Origin: Solobacterium sp. | GTDB lineage: Bacteria; Bacillota_I; Bacilli_A; Erysipelotrichales; Erysipelotrichaceae | Assembly (NCBI GenBank): GCA_024693325.1 | Contig: JAILLA010000029.1 | Coordinates: 42,168-106,167 of the forward strand | Length of the DNA stretch: 64,000 nt | Reading direction: 5' to 3' | Part shown: piece after piece, positions 29,657-37,812 of the stretch | How positions within the stretch are numbered: position 1 is the first letter of the stretch | How the letters are laid out: each line of letters opens with the position of its first letter | Translations under genes and position numbers: made by a program | The notes under the pieces: model-generated | The model's input: only the letters and a program-made list of their open reading frames with translations | Database searches by the model: none | Told to the model about the DNA's origin: nothing

Positions 29657-29679
29657 TACAGCGCACGTGTCATTTGAAG

Positions 29680-29722
29680 AACCGGAACCGGCTGAGGTTT
29701 CTCTCACAGGTTCCGGTTTTCT
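29680..29722 (+). terminator. Rho-independent terminator after the alpha/beta hydrolase gene
   Basis: AACCGGAACC pairs with GGTTCCGGTT (10 bp), then TTCTGTTTTTAT. Confidence 0.85.
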
Positions 29723-29819
29723 GTTTTTATCAGAAAATGCGGTCTGCTTATATGCAAAGCAGAAACCGAGATGCCTGCAGAAAGATGAATAATATAAGTG
29801 CAGAAAATGGAGGTAAACT

Positions 29820-30905
29820 ATGCCCGGCAGTTTTAAACAGGGAACAGCGATCAATGCTAAACCGCGTCCCATAAAATCAGATCTGAAGTCAGAACGGATC
29901 GTCTGGGAACCGGAAAGACCGGTCCGCTGGTCATTCATGAAGGTATTAAGAGAAACCAGTTCATTAAAAGAGTTCTATCCTGAGATCAATCCTTATACAG
30001 AATGTTATAAAGTGCGTGAGAATACGTGGGCTTTGTATAACGACAGCTTTGACGGTGCGGGTGATGTCTGGATGTATCTGATCGACGGACCGGAGAAGTG
30101 CATGATCATAGATAACTCGTTCGGCATCGGAAATCTGAAAGGCCTGATCCGTCATCTTGTCGGAGATAAGGAGATCATAGCTGTTACAACTCATTCTCAT
30201 TTTGATCATTGCTACGGAAGCGCGCAGTTCGGCAGAGTTTACTGCCATGAATACGAAGTTCCCGACCTGAAGGAAAAAAACAATCCCGATATCTGGGATT
30301 ATCTGTTCAATCAGACAGATCATCCGATCGAAGTCTGGGGACAAATGATCCAGCCCGGAGAACCTGTGTACACAAAGTTTGACAGGAAAGACATCATCGT
30401 TGATATCGACCATAAAGAAACCTATCAGCCGTATGAGATTATCGGAGTCCCGGACGGATATGAATTTGATCTGGGTGATGGATATATCGTAGAAGCGGTC
30501 CTGCTGCCTGGGCATACACCCGGTCAATGCGGATTCTATGACCACCATAACCGGACGCTGTTTACCGGTGATACATCCGGTATGGGGACAAGACCGAAGG
30601 GGCATCCGTTCCGTGAATACTGCACAGTCGAAGCGATGTATGACGCACTGACAAAACTGAAGCCAAGACTGGCAGAAATGACAGGAATATTCCCGGGTCA
30701 TGGCATGCTTGATCAGCACCCGATCGTCATGCAGTACCTGCTGGATGCCTGCACAGCTGTTATGAATGATCCGGAGAACTGCAATGAGATGCGTGAAATG
30801 GAGCGCGGCGGTGTCAGAATGACTGTCTGCAGCAAATATATCCAGCAGGGCAGCGCGCTGCGGTATACCTTGGGCAATGTATATAAAAAGCAGGTCAAAG
30901 AATAA
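29820..30905 (+). CDS. Metallo-beta-lactamase fold hydrolase
   Basis: A 361-aa protein with THSHFDHCYGSAQF (HxHxDH metal motif), LLPGHTPGQCGFYDHHNRTLFTGDT (third His and bridging Asp) and FPGHGMLDQHP (last His). A dinuclear metal hydrolase of the glyoxalase II-like class; the natural substrate cannot be read from sequence. An N-terminal stretch of ~70 residues precedes the fold. AATGGAGGTAAACT precedes the ATG. It is bounded by terminators and so monocistronic. Confidence 0.82.
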   Translation: MPGSFKQGTAINAKPRPIKSDLKSERIVWEPERPVRWSFMKVLRETSSLKEFYPEINPYTECYKVRENTWALYNDSFDGAGDVWMYLIDGPEKCMIIDNSFGIGNLKGLIRHLVGDKEIIAVTTHSHFDHCYGSAQFGRVYCHEYEVPDLKEKNNPDIWDYLFNQTDHPIEVWGQMIQPGEPVYTKFDRKDIIVDIDHKETYQPYEIIGVPDGYEFDLGDGYIVEAVLLPGHTPGQCGFYDHHNRTLFTGDTSGMGTRPKGHPFREYCTVEAMYDALTKLKPRLAEMTGIFPGHGMLDQHPIVMQYLLDACTAVMNDPENCNEMREMERGGVRMTVCSKYIQQGSALRYTLGNVYKKQVKE

Positions 30906-30929
30906 TCGGACTTCAATTCATAATACATG

Positions 30930-30963
30930 CCATGTCTGCCAGGAGCAGGCATGGTTTTGTTTT
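30930..30963 (+). terminator. Rho-independent terminator after the MBL-fold gene
   Basis: CCATGTCTGC pairs with GCAGGCATGG (one wobble) around CAGGA, then TTTTGTTTT. Confidence 0.88.
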
Positions 30964-30970
30964 AAGATTT

Positions 30971-30999
30971 TTAACGAAAACCGTCAAAACTGGTATCAT
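30971..30999 (+). promoter_or_regulatory. Candidate promoter placing transcription start at a GTG codon
   Basis: TTAACG (30971-30976) and TATCAT (30994-30999) with a 17-base spacer and an extended TGG before the -10. The expected start, six to eight bases on, is 31006-31007, the first base of the GTG of the next gene, which would make a leaderless mRNA. Confidence 0.5.
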
Positions 31000-31006
31000 A
31001 TATCAC

Positions 31007-31897
31007 GTGAAAGAATTTCTGAAGAAATACTGGAAACTGATCCTGTCTGCAGTCATTCTCCTGATAGCTGCTGCAGTTGTTTTTGTGCTGAATTACACGA
31101 ATAAGCCTGTTACGTATTCCTGGGATGAAAAAGATAAAGAAGACAAACTCAGCAGGGATATTACTACGGCGATCAATGTTTATACAGACGGTACAGTACA
31201 GGAAGTGTTTCATGAAACGGGAACACTGGAAGGGATCCAGTATGACATTCTGCGGGTCATACCATCTGAGCATACATTTGTGCAGGTCGATTATACAGAA
31301 GAACCGAAACCTCTGAGTGAACTGGTGGATGAAGAGACAGTAGCGTCCGGGTATGCCTATGCAGGCGGGATCAACGGAGGCTTTTTCCGCCTGACCGGAA
31401 AAGAATACGGCAGGCCTGTCGGTGCTGTTCGCAGAAAAAATGCCTGGACAGAGTGGCAGGGAGAAGAAAATACACCTGCTTATGGAAGCGGATTTGCCAC
31501 TGCATACTTTACCGGAGATACCATGTGGCTGAAATATCATGGGTGGCAGAAGGGTGTATGGACCGGTGATGAAGACTGGACATATGAATACGGATATATG
31601 ATCAATGCGGAAAACGGAATATCCGGGTCATATACATATATCGTAGATGGAGAAGCTAAGGATATTACCGGAGAAGATTACGGAATCATTGATTACCGGA
31701 CATTCGGACGGGCTGCTACGATATTCGCCCAGAACGCACAGCATGAATATCTGCTGATCGAGATCTTCGGGGTAGTCGATGATAAGAAGATCGTGAAATT
31801 CCTGCAGTCTTTGAACACTGTCAATGCGCTGCGCATGGACGGGGGCATTTCGACACAGATGGTATATATCCGGAAATATGTGACAGAGATCAAATGA
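31007..31897 (+). CDS. Phosphodiester glycosidase (NAGPA-domain) family protein, membrane-anchored
   Basis: A 296-aa protein. The N-terminal KEFLKKYWKLILSAVILLIAAAVVFVLNY is a signal anchor, so the domain faces outward. The rest shows the NAGPA fold: AGGINGGFFRLTGKEYGRPVGAV, the TFGRAATIFAQNAQ strand and LRMDGGISTQMVY (family form LDGGxSs). Homologues split GlcNAc-1-phosphodiesters; a role in trimming wall teichoic acid or other phospho-glycans is inference. The start is set at GTG 31007: the track's ATG at 30932 lies inside the upstream terminator stem, has no ribosome site, and no Met follows for a long way. No Shine-Dalgarno precedes GTG. Confidence 0.75.
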   Translation: MKEFLKKYWKLILSAVILLIAAAVVFVLNYTNKPVTYSWDEKDKEDKLSRDITTAINVYTDGTVQEVFHETGTLEGIQYDILRVIPSEHTFVQVDYTEEPKPLSELVDEETVASGYAYAGGINGGFFRLTGKEYGRPVGAVRRKNAWTEWQGEENTPAYGSGFATAYFTGDTMWLKYHGWQKGVWTGDEDWTYEYGYMINAENGISGSYTYIVDGEAKDITGEDYGIIDYRTFGRAATIFAQNAQHEYLLIEIFGVVDDKKIVKFLQSLNTVNALRMDGGISTQMVYIRKYVTEIK

Positions 31898-31921
31898 TCA
31901 TGATCGATTCATCATTTTTTG
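31892..31921 (+). terminator. Probable terminator after the NAGPA-domain gene
   Basis: AATGAT and ATCATT form a short stem overlapping the stop codon, followed by a T6 run. It is weak but well placed. Confidence 0.55.
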
Positions 31922-32005
31922 CGGTATAAAATATACAAAAAATACCTCTTGATAAGCTGTAAGGAACGAATCAGATTAAAATAGTAAAAGGAAACGGGGA
32001 TCAAT

Positions 32006-34558
32006 ATGAAAAAAATCATATATTGTCTGTTAAGCATGCTTGTTCTTCTGAATCTGGCTGTTCCTGTTTATGCGGAAGAAAGTTCCGATGAAGAAACGAT
32101 AACTCTTACCGATTACTTTTTTGCTGTAACGACCCAGGAAAATCACAGCCTGGATGTTCCTTTCAATGCGTCCTGGTTTAAGAATGACGCGCGAGTATAT
32201 AATCATGATCTGGCAAAGCTGTCCTTAGGTCTTGCGACCTCGGCATTCCGTCCCAATAAAAATCATATCGTGGAAAACCGGGCTCCGGACTACAACCTGC
32301 GGTATTTTCTCCGTCAGGGAGGATTCGATGATCTGCGCAGCGATGACTATGACAAGGACCCCAGTATGTACACCGTTTCTACTGTTATGGGACATCGGAC
32401 AGTCGGAGAAGGAGACGAGGCATTTGAACTGATCGCAGTGGGGATCTGCGGTCAGGGTTACATGGATGAATGGGAATCAAACCTGACTATCGGTACCAGA
32501 AAGAACCCGGAAGGTTTTTACAGTGCAGCGCATCTTGTATATGACAGAGTGTTCGGGTATATTTCCGAGAAACATCTTAATGGAAAGATGAAGATATGGA
32601 TCTCCGGTTTTTCAAGGGCAGCAGCAGTATCGAATATCACTGCATCACTGCTTTCCGACTCTGATACGTTTTCCCAGGAAACAGTATTTGCCTATACATT
32701 TGCGACACCGATGACAGTCCGTGAGGACGAACCGGCAAAATACGAAAACATCTTTAATATCTGCGGAAAAATGGATCCTGTCACGAATATGCCGTTCGCG
32801 GACTGGGGATATACACGGTATGGCGTAACTTACCATACTCCGTCTCTGGAAACGGATTCCGACTTCCTGCAGAAACGCGAAAAAGCAGATCAGGTATATG
32901 AGAAAACTACCGGAATAACCTACTGGATGAATCCGGATATGAACTTCCAGCTGAGAAATCTCATGGACAGCCTGCTGAATATCTGCCCGGATGTGAAAAC
33001 ATACCGTGAACATCTGCAGGATAATCTCATATCACTTTGGGAAAATCATGATCCGTTCAGCCTATTATCCGGGCTTCTGAAAATGGCGGAAGATCCGATC
33101 CTGATCAATGACGAAAACCGGCATGACGCAAATATTCTGATGAACCAGATCGCATATCTGCTGCTGGATTATATCGGTTCAGAGAACTCTTTCCGCCGTT
33201 ATAACGAGCGGGCTTCAATCGGATCAAATTTCCTGCAGACACATACACCGGAACTGTATATATCGTGGGTATATTCAGCAGATGACCCGGCAGAACTTTA
33301 CAGTGATTCTAATGAATATACCCAGCTGTATATCGAAGGTGATACGGAGGTATCGGTTTTCAGAGACGGACAGCTGCTTGAAACGTATGCCTTTGGGGAT
33401 CCGATGGATAAGGATGATTATCATTATCTGAGTATGCATAACCATAAGATCACCGTGCTGGTTCCGCGTGATGAAATATACAACATCGCGATCCGTTCAG
33501 AAGCTGATCAGGCTATCGTTGTTTCGGAAGCTGATTTCCAGGCCGGCCGGCATGCGCCGGAACAAGTGGCGAAAAACACATATGACGCCAAGACCGGAGA
33601 TGCTATGGAACTTGTGCTGACGGAAAACGGAAGAACTGAGTACCCCGGCGGTTTCTACACTGTATCCATTGAATACGAAACAGAGAATGCCCAGTCGGGA
33701 AGCCGTATCATGGACTATATTTACAGAAAGACGGACGTTAACTGGAGAGATCTTGTTCTTGCAATAATCATTCTTGTACTCGTTCTGATAGCTGTCGTAA
33801 CGTTTATCATCACGCTGCTTATGATGTGGATACGTCACAGGCATAGAAGAAAACGCGGTTTTATTCCGCCGGACGCAAAGTTCCGCCCGCTTCCGATCAT
33901 CTGCACATTCCTCATTCAGATGATCTTCATTGTCAAGGAATTCTATTCTGCGCTTTATGAAGTTGATCCGAACGAGATCAATCTTTATAAGGCAATCATG
34001 GGCTTCCTGCTGCTGATCATAGCGTTCTATGGATACCGGAGGAAAAAAGACCGCTTCCATCTGCTGATCATGCCTGCAGTGGTGCTTCTGACTGCTTCGG
34101 ATCTTGCCATGACTGTTTCCATCCCGGTCGGAGCTCTGCTGTATATGTCAGCATACATTCTTCTCTGTTATAACTACATCAAAGAAGATACACCGGGAAG
34201 ATCACAGATCCTGCTTTTCCTGCTGATGAGCGCAGCAAGTATCTGGTTCATCATGAAAGTAAAGGGAGATTTCGGTTATCTCAGGTATCTGGCGATCCTT
34301 TACATGCTGTCTGGATCGGCTCTGGTAGCGACTTCATTTACCCGTTCGTCAAGAACATCACGCGGTTCGCTCCTGCTGTTTGTTTCAGGTATCCTGCTGA
34401 TCGTGAATACAGCCAGAGGAACGACATTCATATCACATCTGATCGCGTCAGGTCTGTATTATGTAGCAGCAGTGACACTTGCCGGTACCGGCAGCGGATT
34501 CGGCAGACCGAGAATGATCCCGGAATATCTTCCGGAACCCGAACAGAAAACAGCATGA
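32006..34558 (+). CDS. Secreted lipase-like protein fused to a polytopic membrane domain
   Basis: An 850-aa protein. Residues 1-24 (MKKIIYCLLSMLVLLNLAVPVYAEE) are a clean signal peptide. Residues ~25-580 are extracellular and include WISGFSRAAAVSNITASLL, a GxSxA nucleophile elbow of class 3 lipase-like proteins (Ser203), then FATPMT and DPVTNMPF where the Asp would lie. Near 585 a first transmembrane helix (LVLAIIILVLVLIAVVTFIITLLMMW) leads into a basic loop (RHRHRRKRG) and about seven more helices up to residue ~830. Such a large integral membrane domain after an extracellular lipase-like domain is unusual. AAGGAAACGGGG precedes the ATG. Lipase activity is inferred; the membrane domain could sense or transport. 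Confidence 0.68.
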   Translation: MKKIIYCLLSMLVLLNLAVPVYAEESSDEETITLTDYFFAVTTQENHSLDVPFNASWFKNDARVYNHDLAKLSLGLATSAFRPNKNHIVENRAPDYNLRYFLRQGGFDDLRSDDYDKDPSMYTVSTVMGHRTVGEGDEAFELIAVGICGQGYMDEWESNLTIGTRKNPEGFYSAAHLVYDRVFGYISEKHLNGKMKIWISGFSRAAAVSNITASLLSDSDTFSQETVFAYTFATPMTVREDEPAKYENIFNICGKMDPVTNMPFADWGYTRYGVTYHTPSLETDSDFLQKREKADQVYEKTTGITYWMNPDMNFQLRNLMDSLLNICPDVKTYREHLQDNLISLWENHDPFSLLSGLLKMAEDPILINDENRHDANILMNQIAYLLLDYIGSENSFRRYNERASIGSNFLQTHTPELYISWVYSADDPAELYSDSNEYTQLYIEGDTEVSVFRDGQLLETYAFGDPMDKDDYHYLSMHNHKITVLVPRDEIYNIAIRSEADQAIVVSEADFQAGRHAPEQVAKNTYDAKTGDAMELVLTENGRTEYPGGFYTVSIEYETENAQSGSRIMDYIYRKTDVNWRDLVLAIIILVLVLIAVVTFIITLLMMWIRHRHRRKRGFIPPDAKFRPLPIICTFLIQMIFIVKEFYSALYEVDPNEINLYKAIMGFLLLIIAFYGYRRKKDRFHLLIMPAVVLLTASDLAMTVSIPVGALLYMSAYILLCYNYIKEDTPGRSQILLFLLMSAASIWFIMKVKGDFGYLRYLAILYMLSGSALVATSFTRSSRTSRGSLLLFVSGILLIVNTARGTTFISHLIASGLYYVAAVTLAGTGSGFGRPRMIPEYLPEPEQKTA

Positions 34559-34593
34559 TCATTCACATCATACAGTCATAATGATCAAAGTCA

Positions 34594-34628
34594 GGCAGAC
34601 CGCACAAGCAGATACGGTCTGCCTTTTT
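34594..34628 (+). terminator. Rho-independent terminator after the lipase-like gene
   Basis: GGCAGACCG and CGGTCTGCC form a perfect 9-bp stem followed by TTTTT. Confidence 0.92.
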
Positions 34629-34808
34629 GCCGGTCATGTCAGATGCCCGGAGATTTCAGGGTCTGTATCGGCAGGAAGAAAACAATGCCTGACGGTCACT
34701 TCCGGGGATATTGATCGAGATCCGGCGGACGGAAGGCCGGACTTCAAAACCCGACTTTTTCAGTTGAAGCGCTTTCAAAAAAGGCGATGATTATGCAGTT
34801 ATAACATT

Positions 34809-34863
34809 TTTACATGCATGAATGTAAAGGGGATATTCCTATTGTACCTGCTTGTGATATAAT
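34809..34863 (+). promoter_or_regulatory. Extended -10 promoter with upstream inverted repeat (HAD-phosphatase operon)
   Basis: TGATATAAT at 34855-34863 is a consensus extended -10; no good -35 is seen at 17 bases. TTTACAT and ATGTAAA (34809-34828, 6-base spacer) form an operator-like repeat where an activator or repressor could bind. Confidence 0.5.
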
Positions 34864-34887
34864 CCATATGTAAAAAAGGAGTGTTGT

Positions 34888-35547
34888 ATGGCCAAAGCTG
34901 TATTTTTAGATTACTTCGGCACGATCCTTCAGGAAAACGGTGTCGATATGCAGCAGATGCTGAGCAGAGTGATTGCAAACAGTTCAGCTGACGATGAAAA
35001 AAAGCTGTTGGCATGGTGGATGAAGAATCTCCAGAGCCTTGAACTTTCAGCACATGGAGAAAACTATATAACTGAAGAAGAAATCAGCCTGAAACTGCTG
35101 ATGATGGCAGAAAAGGAATTCGGCCTGCGGGATGATCTTGCGGAGCTGAGGCAGATGAATATAAGCGGGTGGATGTATGCCCCGATCTTTACAGATGTTA
35201 AACGTTTTCTGGAACAATGTGAACGACCTGTATATATCATTACAAACAACAGCGATAAATATGTCAGAGTATGCCTGAAGAGAAACGAGCTTCATGTTCA
35301 TGGCATTATCTGCGGGGATATGGTGAAATCATATAAACCGAATCCCGAGATCTTTCAAAAAGCACTGGAGATCGCCGGCGTCGATGCGGCGGATGCAGTT
35401 CATATCGGAGACTCACCGGTCGCCGATGTTGAGGGAGCACGTTCAGTCGGCATCACACCGATCCTTCTGGACCGTAAAGGCAGGTATGATGACGTTTACA
35501 ACTGCCGCAGGATATCCAATCTGATGGGTGCTCTCAGGAGCATCTGA
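34888..35547 (+). CDS. HAD family hydrolase
   Basis: A 219-aa protein. Motif I is FLDYFGTI: the nucleophile Asp is kept, but the usual second Asp (DxD) is Phe, as in haloacid-dehalogenase-like members. Motif II is YIITNNSD, motif III KSYKPNPEIFQKAL, motif IV HIGDSPVADVEGARSVG with the Mg2+-binding Asp. Small helical cap (C1 type). Probably a phosphatase; without the second Asp, dehalogenase-type chemistry is also possible. AAAAAGGAGTG precedes the ATG. The stop overlaps the next ATG (TGATG), so it is coupled to two histidine phosphatases. Confidence 0.82.
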   Translation: MAKAVFLDYFGTILQENGVDMQQMLSRVIANSSADDEKKLLAWWMKNLQSLELSAHGENYITEEEISLKLLMMAEKEFGLRDDLAELRQMNISGWMYAPIFTDVKRFLEQCERPVYIITNNSDKYVRVCLKRNELHVHGIICGDMVKSYKPNPEIFQKALEIAGVDAADAVHIGDSPVADVEGARSVGITPILLDRKGRYDDVYNCRRISNLMGALRSI

Positions 35548-36164
35548 TGAGGATCTGGTTCGTACGGCATGGGGAAACACTGTTCAACCGTCTGAGTCGG
35601 TTTCAGGGACAGTGCGATGCTCCCCTCACAGAAAAAGGCATTCATGATGCAGAAAGAGCACGTGATGCACTGAAGGATACGGTGTTCACGAAGGCTTTCT
35701 GTTCATACAGCGGAAGGGCGGAAGATACCGCCCGCATCATTCTGGAAGGCCGCGGGATCGAGCCTGTCAGGGAAAAACAGCTGATGGAACACTATGTAGG
35801 ACTGCTGGAAGGTGCTCTTACATATGATCCTGAAGTCCGGGCACAGATCGATCACTGCAATGAAACAGGGATCTGGAGTGAAATTGAAGGTGAAGACAAC
35901 GATGTCTTCAGAGAACGGATCAGAACTATCATGAACAGGATCGCCGGATCCTGTGAGGAGGATGATCAGGTGCTGATCGTCTCACATGGTTCCTTCTGTC
36001 TCTATATGCTGGAGGTACTGTTCGGGATCGACCAGAAGGAACTGCGCAGAAACAGCACGGGATATCCGGTTCCCAACGGCGGCATTGCACAGATGGCATA
36101 TGAAAAAGGTGTCTGGACACTGCTGGCACTGCCGCAGGATCCGGATGTATATCAGACAGTATGA
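35547..36164 (+). CDS. Histidine phosphatase family protein (first of tandem pair)
   Basis: A 205-aa phosphoglycerate mutase-like protein. FVRHGETLFNRLSRFQGQCDAPLTEKG is the catalytic RHG motif with the phospho-accepting His; IVSHGSFCLYML near residue 145 gives the second His. The acid/base region (LMEHYVGLLEGALTYDP) differs from mutases, so a phosphatase on sugar phosphates or similar is likely. Start and stop overlap the neighbours (TGATG, ATGA). It is a diverged paralogue of the next gene, with the same layout and length. Confidence 0.85.
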   Translation: MRIWFVRHGETLFNRLSRFQGQCDAPLTEKGIHDAERARDALKDTVFTKAFCSYSGRAEDTARIILEGRGIEPVREKQLMEHYVGLLEGALTYDPEVRAQIDHCNETGIWSEIEGEDNDVFRERIRTIMNRIAGSCEEDDQVLIVSHGSFCLYMLEVLFGIDQKELRRNSTGYPVPNGGIAQMAYEKGVWTLLALPQDPDVYQTV

Positions 36165-36790
36165 AAAAGATAACGTTCTACTATGTGAGGCATGGACAGA
36201 CATTGTTCAATATCCTGGGCAGGCTGCAGGGATGGTGTGATTCTCCCCTGACGGATAAGGGGATCGCAGATGCACAGCGGGCATCTGCTGCATTGGCAGG
36301 CATTCCCTTTACAAAGGCATGCAGTTCAAGCAGTCCCCGGGCTTCCCGAACAGCAGAGATCATATTGGAATATCATAACATTCCGCTGAAGACATATGAT
36401 GATCTGCGGGAATTCGATTATGGAATGCTGGATGGTGAAAAAACAGCAGCCATCCCAATGGAAGACCTTCTGAAAAGAAGAAAAGCCGGATCATGGACTG
36501 ATGTCGGCGGAGAAGACAATGAAATGATCTGCACAAGGATCAGAAGGCTGTTTGAATCATTTGCTGAACAGTTTGAAGACAAGGACCGGGTGCTTGTCGT
36601 ATCACACGGCACATATGCTTTGTTCCTGATGAAAGAGCTGCTCGGCATTGATCTGGATGAATACCGCAGACAGTGCGCCGACAGTGAACAGACATTGTTC
36701 CCAAACGGCGGTATTATGAAATTCGAATATGAAAACGGCAGCTGGAATGTGCTCCGGATGCCGTGTGTACCAGAATCGTTTGAAGGGTGA
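36161..36790 (+). CDS. Histidine phosphatase family protein (second of tandem pair)
   Basis: A 209-aa relative of the preceding protein: YVRHGQTLFNILGRLQGWCDSPLTDKG, then LREFDYGMLDGEKTAAIP (the conserved Glu next to the substrate site) and VVSHGTYALFLMKELLGID. ATG overlaps the stop of the previous gene by four bases. Tandem duplication followed by divergence is the simplest origin. Together with the HAD gene this gives three phosphatases in one operon; a shared substrate pathway is inferred, its identity unknown. The terminator stem overlaps the stop codon. Confidence 0.87.
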   Translation: MKKITFYYVRHGQTLFNILGRLQGWCDSPLTDKGIADAQRASAALAGIPFTKACSSSSPRASRTAEIILEYHNIPLKTYDDLREFDYGMLDGEKTAAIPMEDLLKRRKAGSWTDVGGEDNEMICTRIRRLFESFAEQFEDKDRVLVVSHGTYALFLMKELLGIDLDEYRRQCADSEQTLFPNGGIMKFEYENGSWNVLRMPCVPESFEG

Positions 36791-36805
36791 CCTTCAGACT
36801 TTTTT
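36778..36805 (+). terminator. Rho-independent terminator overlapping the end of the phosphatase operon
   Basis: GTTTGAAGG pairs with CCTTCAGAC (one wobble) around GTGA, then a T run. The loop contains the stop codon. Confidence 0.85.
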
Positions 36806-36822
36806 ATTGGAATGACCGTATA

Positions 36823-37674
36823 TCAGGGCTTTGTATGAACGTCCATCTGAGGATACGGGATCGAGATGCCTTCCTGGTCGAATCTCTTTTTGAACAGTGT
36901 CCGTAAGTCACGCTGGACACCGAAATACTGTCTGGGAAGTGTTTTCTGCATGACGGTGACTTTCATACTGCTGTCATCAAAAGAATTGATTGACGCGACC
37001 GTCGGATCACCAAGGCACACATCCCTGTGTTCATCCGCATATGTCTGTGCGATCTCACGGAGGATATCAGTTATTTTGTCAATATCATCTTCATATGCTA
37101 CAGGTACATCAACAGATGCCATGTTGTAGTCCGTGGAATAATTGACGACTGTTTTGATGCTTCCGTTGGGGACGATGATCTTTTCACCTGAGAATCTTTT
37201 CAGATACGTACAGCGCAGCGCAAGTGAAGTGACGGTACCTTCATATTCATTCAGCTTTACAAAATCACCGACACCATACTGATGCTCAAACATGATAAAT
37301 GCGCCTGCTACAATATCTCCGATAATACTCTGTGCGCCGAGCGATACGACAAGGGCGCCGACTCCGGCAGCGGTAACGATGTTGGAAAAAGCTGAGGTGA
37401 ATCCGAGGCGGTTGATGATCAGACATATTGCCGCAAAGTAAATCATGTATCTGCATGCGCTTCTTAACAGAGTCATTGCTGTAATGATCTCTTTTGCACG
37501 CATCTTGTCGTCCATCTTTTCCGCTCTGTTCATTGCGGTTTTGGTCCCGCGTGAAAGAATATTCAGGATCAGGCGTGCTAATGCAAGTACGATAATGATA
37601 TATATCAGTTTGGAAACGAAGCTTGTCAGGTCTCCAAGCGTCTCATATAAAACTTTCTGCCAGTCTATACCCAT
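36823..37674 (-). CDS. Small-conductance mechanosensitive channel (MscS family)
   Basis: A 283-aa membrane protein that opens under membrane tension to release solutes after hypo-osmotic shock. It has three N-terminal helices; the third is the glycine and alanine-rich pore helix (FSNIVTAAGVGALVVSLGAQSIIGDIVAGAFIMFEHQYGVGDFV), followed by the beta domain (NEYEGTVTSLALRCTYLKRFSGEKIIVPNGSI, a family hallmark) and the C-terminal alpha/beta vestibule. Start 37674 is chosen over 37713 because AAGGAGAAAC lies ahead of it on the minus strand. It is convergent with the phosphatase operon. Confidence 0.93.
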   Translation of the reverse strand: MGIDWQKVLYETLGDLTSFVSKLIYIIIVLALARLILNILSRGTKTAMNRAEKMDDKMRAKEIITAMTLLRSACRYMIYFAAICLIINRLGFTSAFSNIVTAAGVGALVVSLGAQSIIGDIVAGAFIMFEHQYGVGDFVKLNEYEGTVTSLALRCTYLKRFSGEKIIVPNGSIKTVVNYSTDYNMASVDVPVAYEDDIDKITDILREIAQTYADEHRDVCLGDPTVASINSFDDSSMKVTVMQKTLPRQYFGVQRDLRTLFKKRFDQEGISIPYPQMDVHTKP

Positions 37675-37812
37675 GATCTGTTTCTCCTTATCCAGTATTC
37701 TAGCATTTTTCACAGTGAAGATAAAAAACTGCGTTTATCGCTTCATTGTTTGTGATATTAAGCGTGACCTGAAGTGAACTATGATAAAGCCGGAAAATAA
37801 AGGAGACTGATC

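Larger units (their letters stand above)
34559..34887. other. 329-base gene-free interval
   Basis: It holds the terminator at 34594-34628, a near-palindrome TTGAAGCGCTTTCAA at 34764-34778 that loosely resembles a CcpA cre site, an inverted repeat at 34809-34828 and an extended -10 promoter at 34855-34863. Between 34630 and 34760 nothing convincing is seen. The listed ORF 34581-34790 runs through the terminator and is rejected. Confidence 0.6.

Noticed and set aside
28886-29938. 350-aa antisense ORF opposite the alpha/beta hydrolase
   Set aside because: It crosses a terminator and has no domain; the sense gene has a full catalytic triad.
34581-34790. 69-aa ORF downstream of the lipase-like gene
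   Set aside because: It runs straight through a perfect terminator hairpin, has no ribosome site and no protein-like features.
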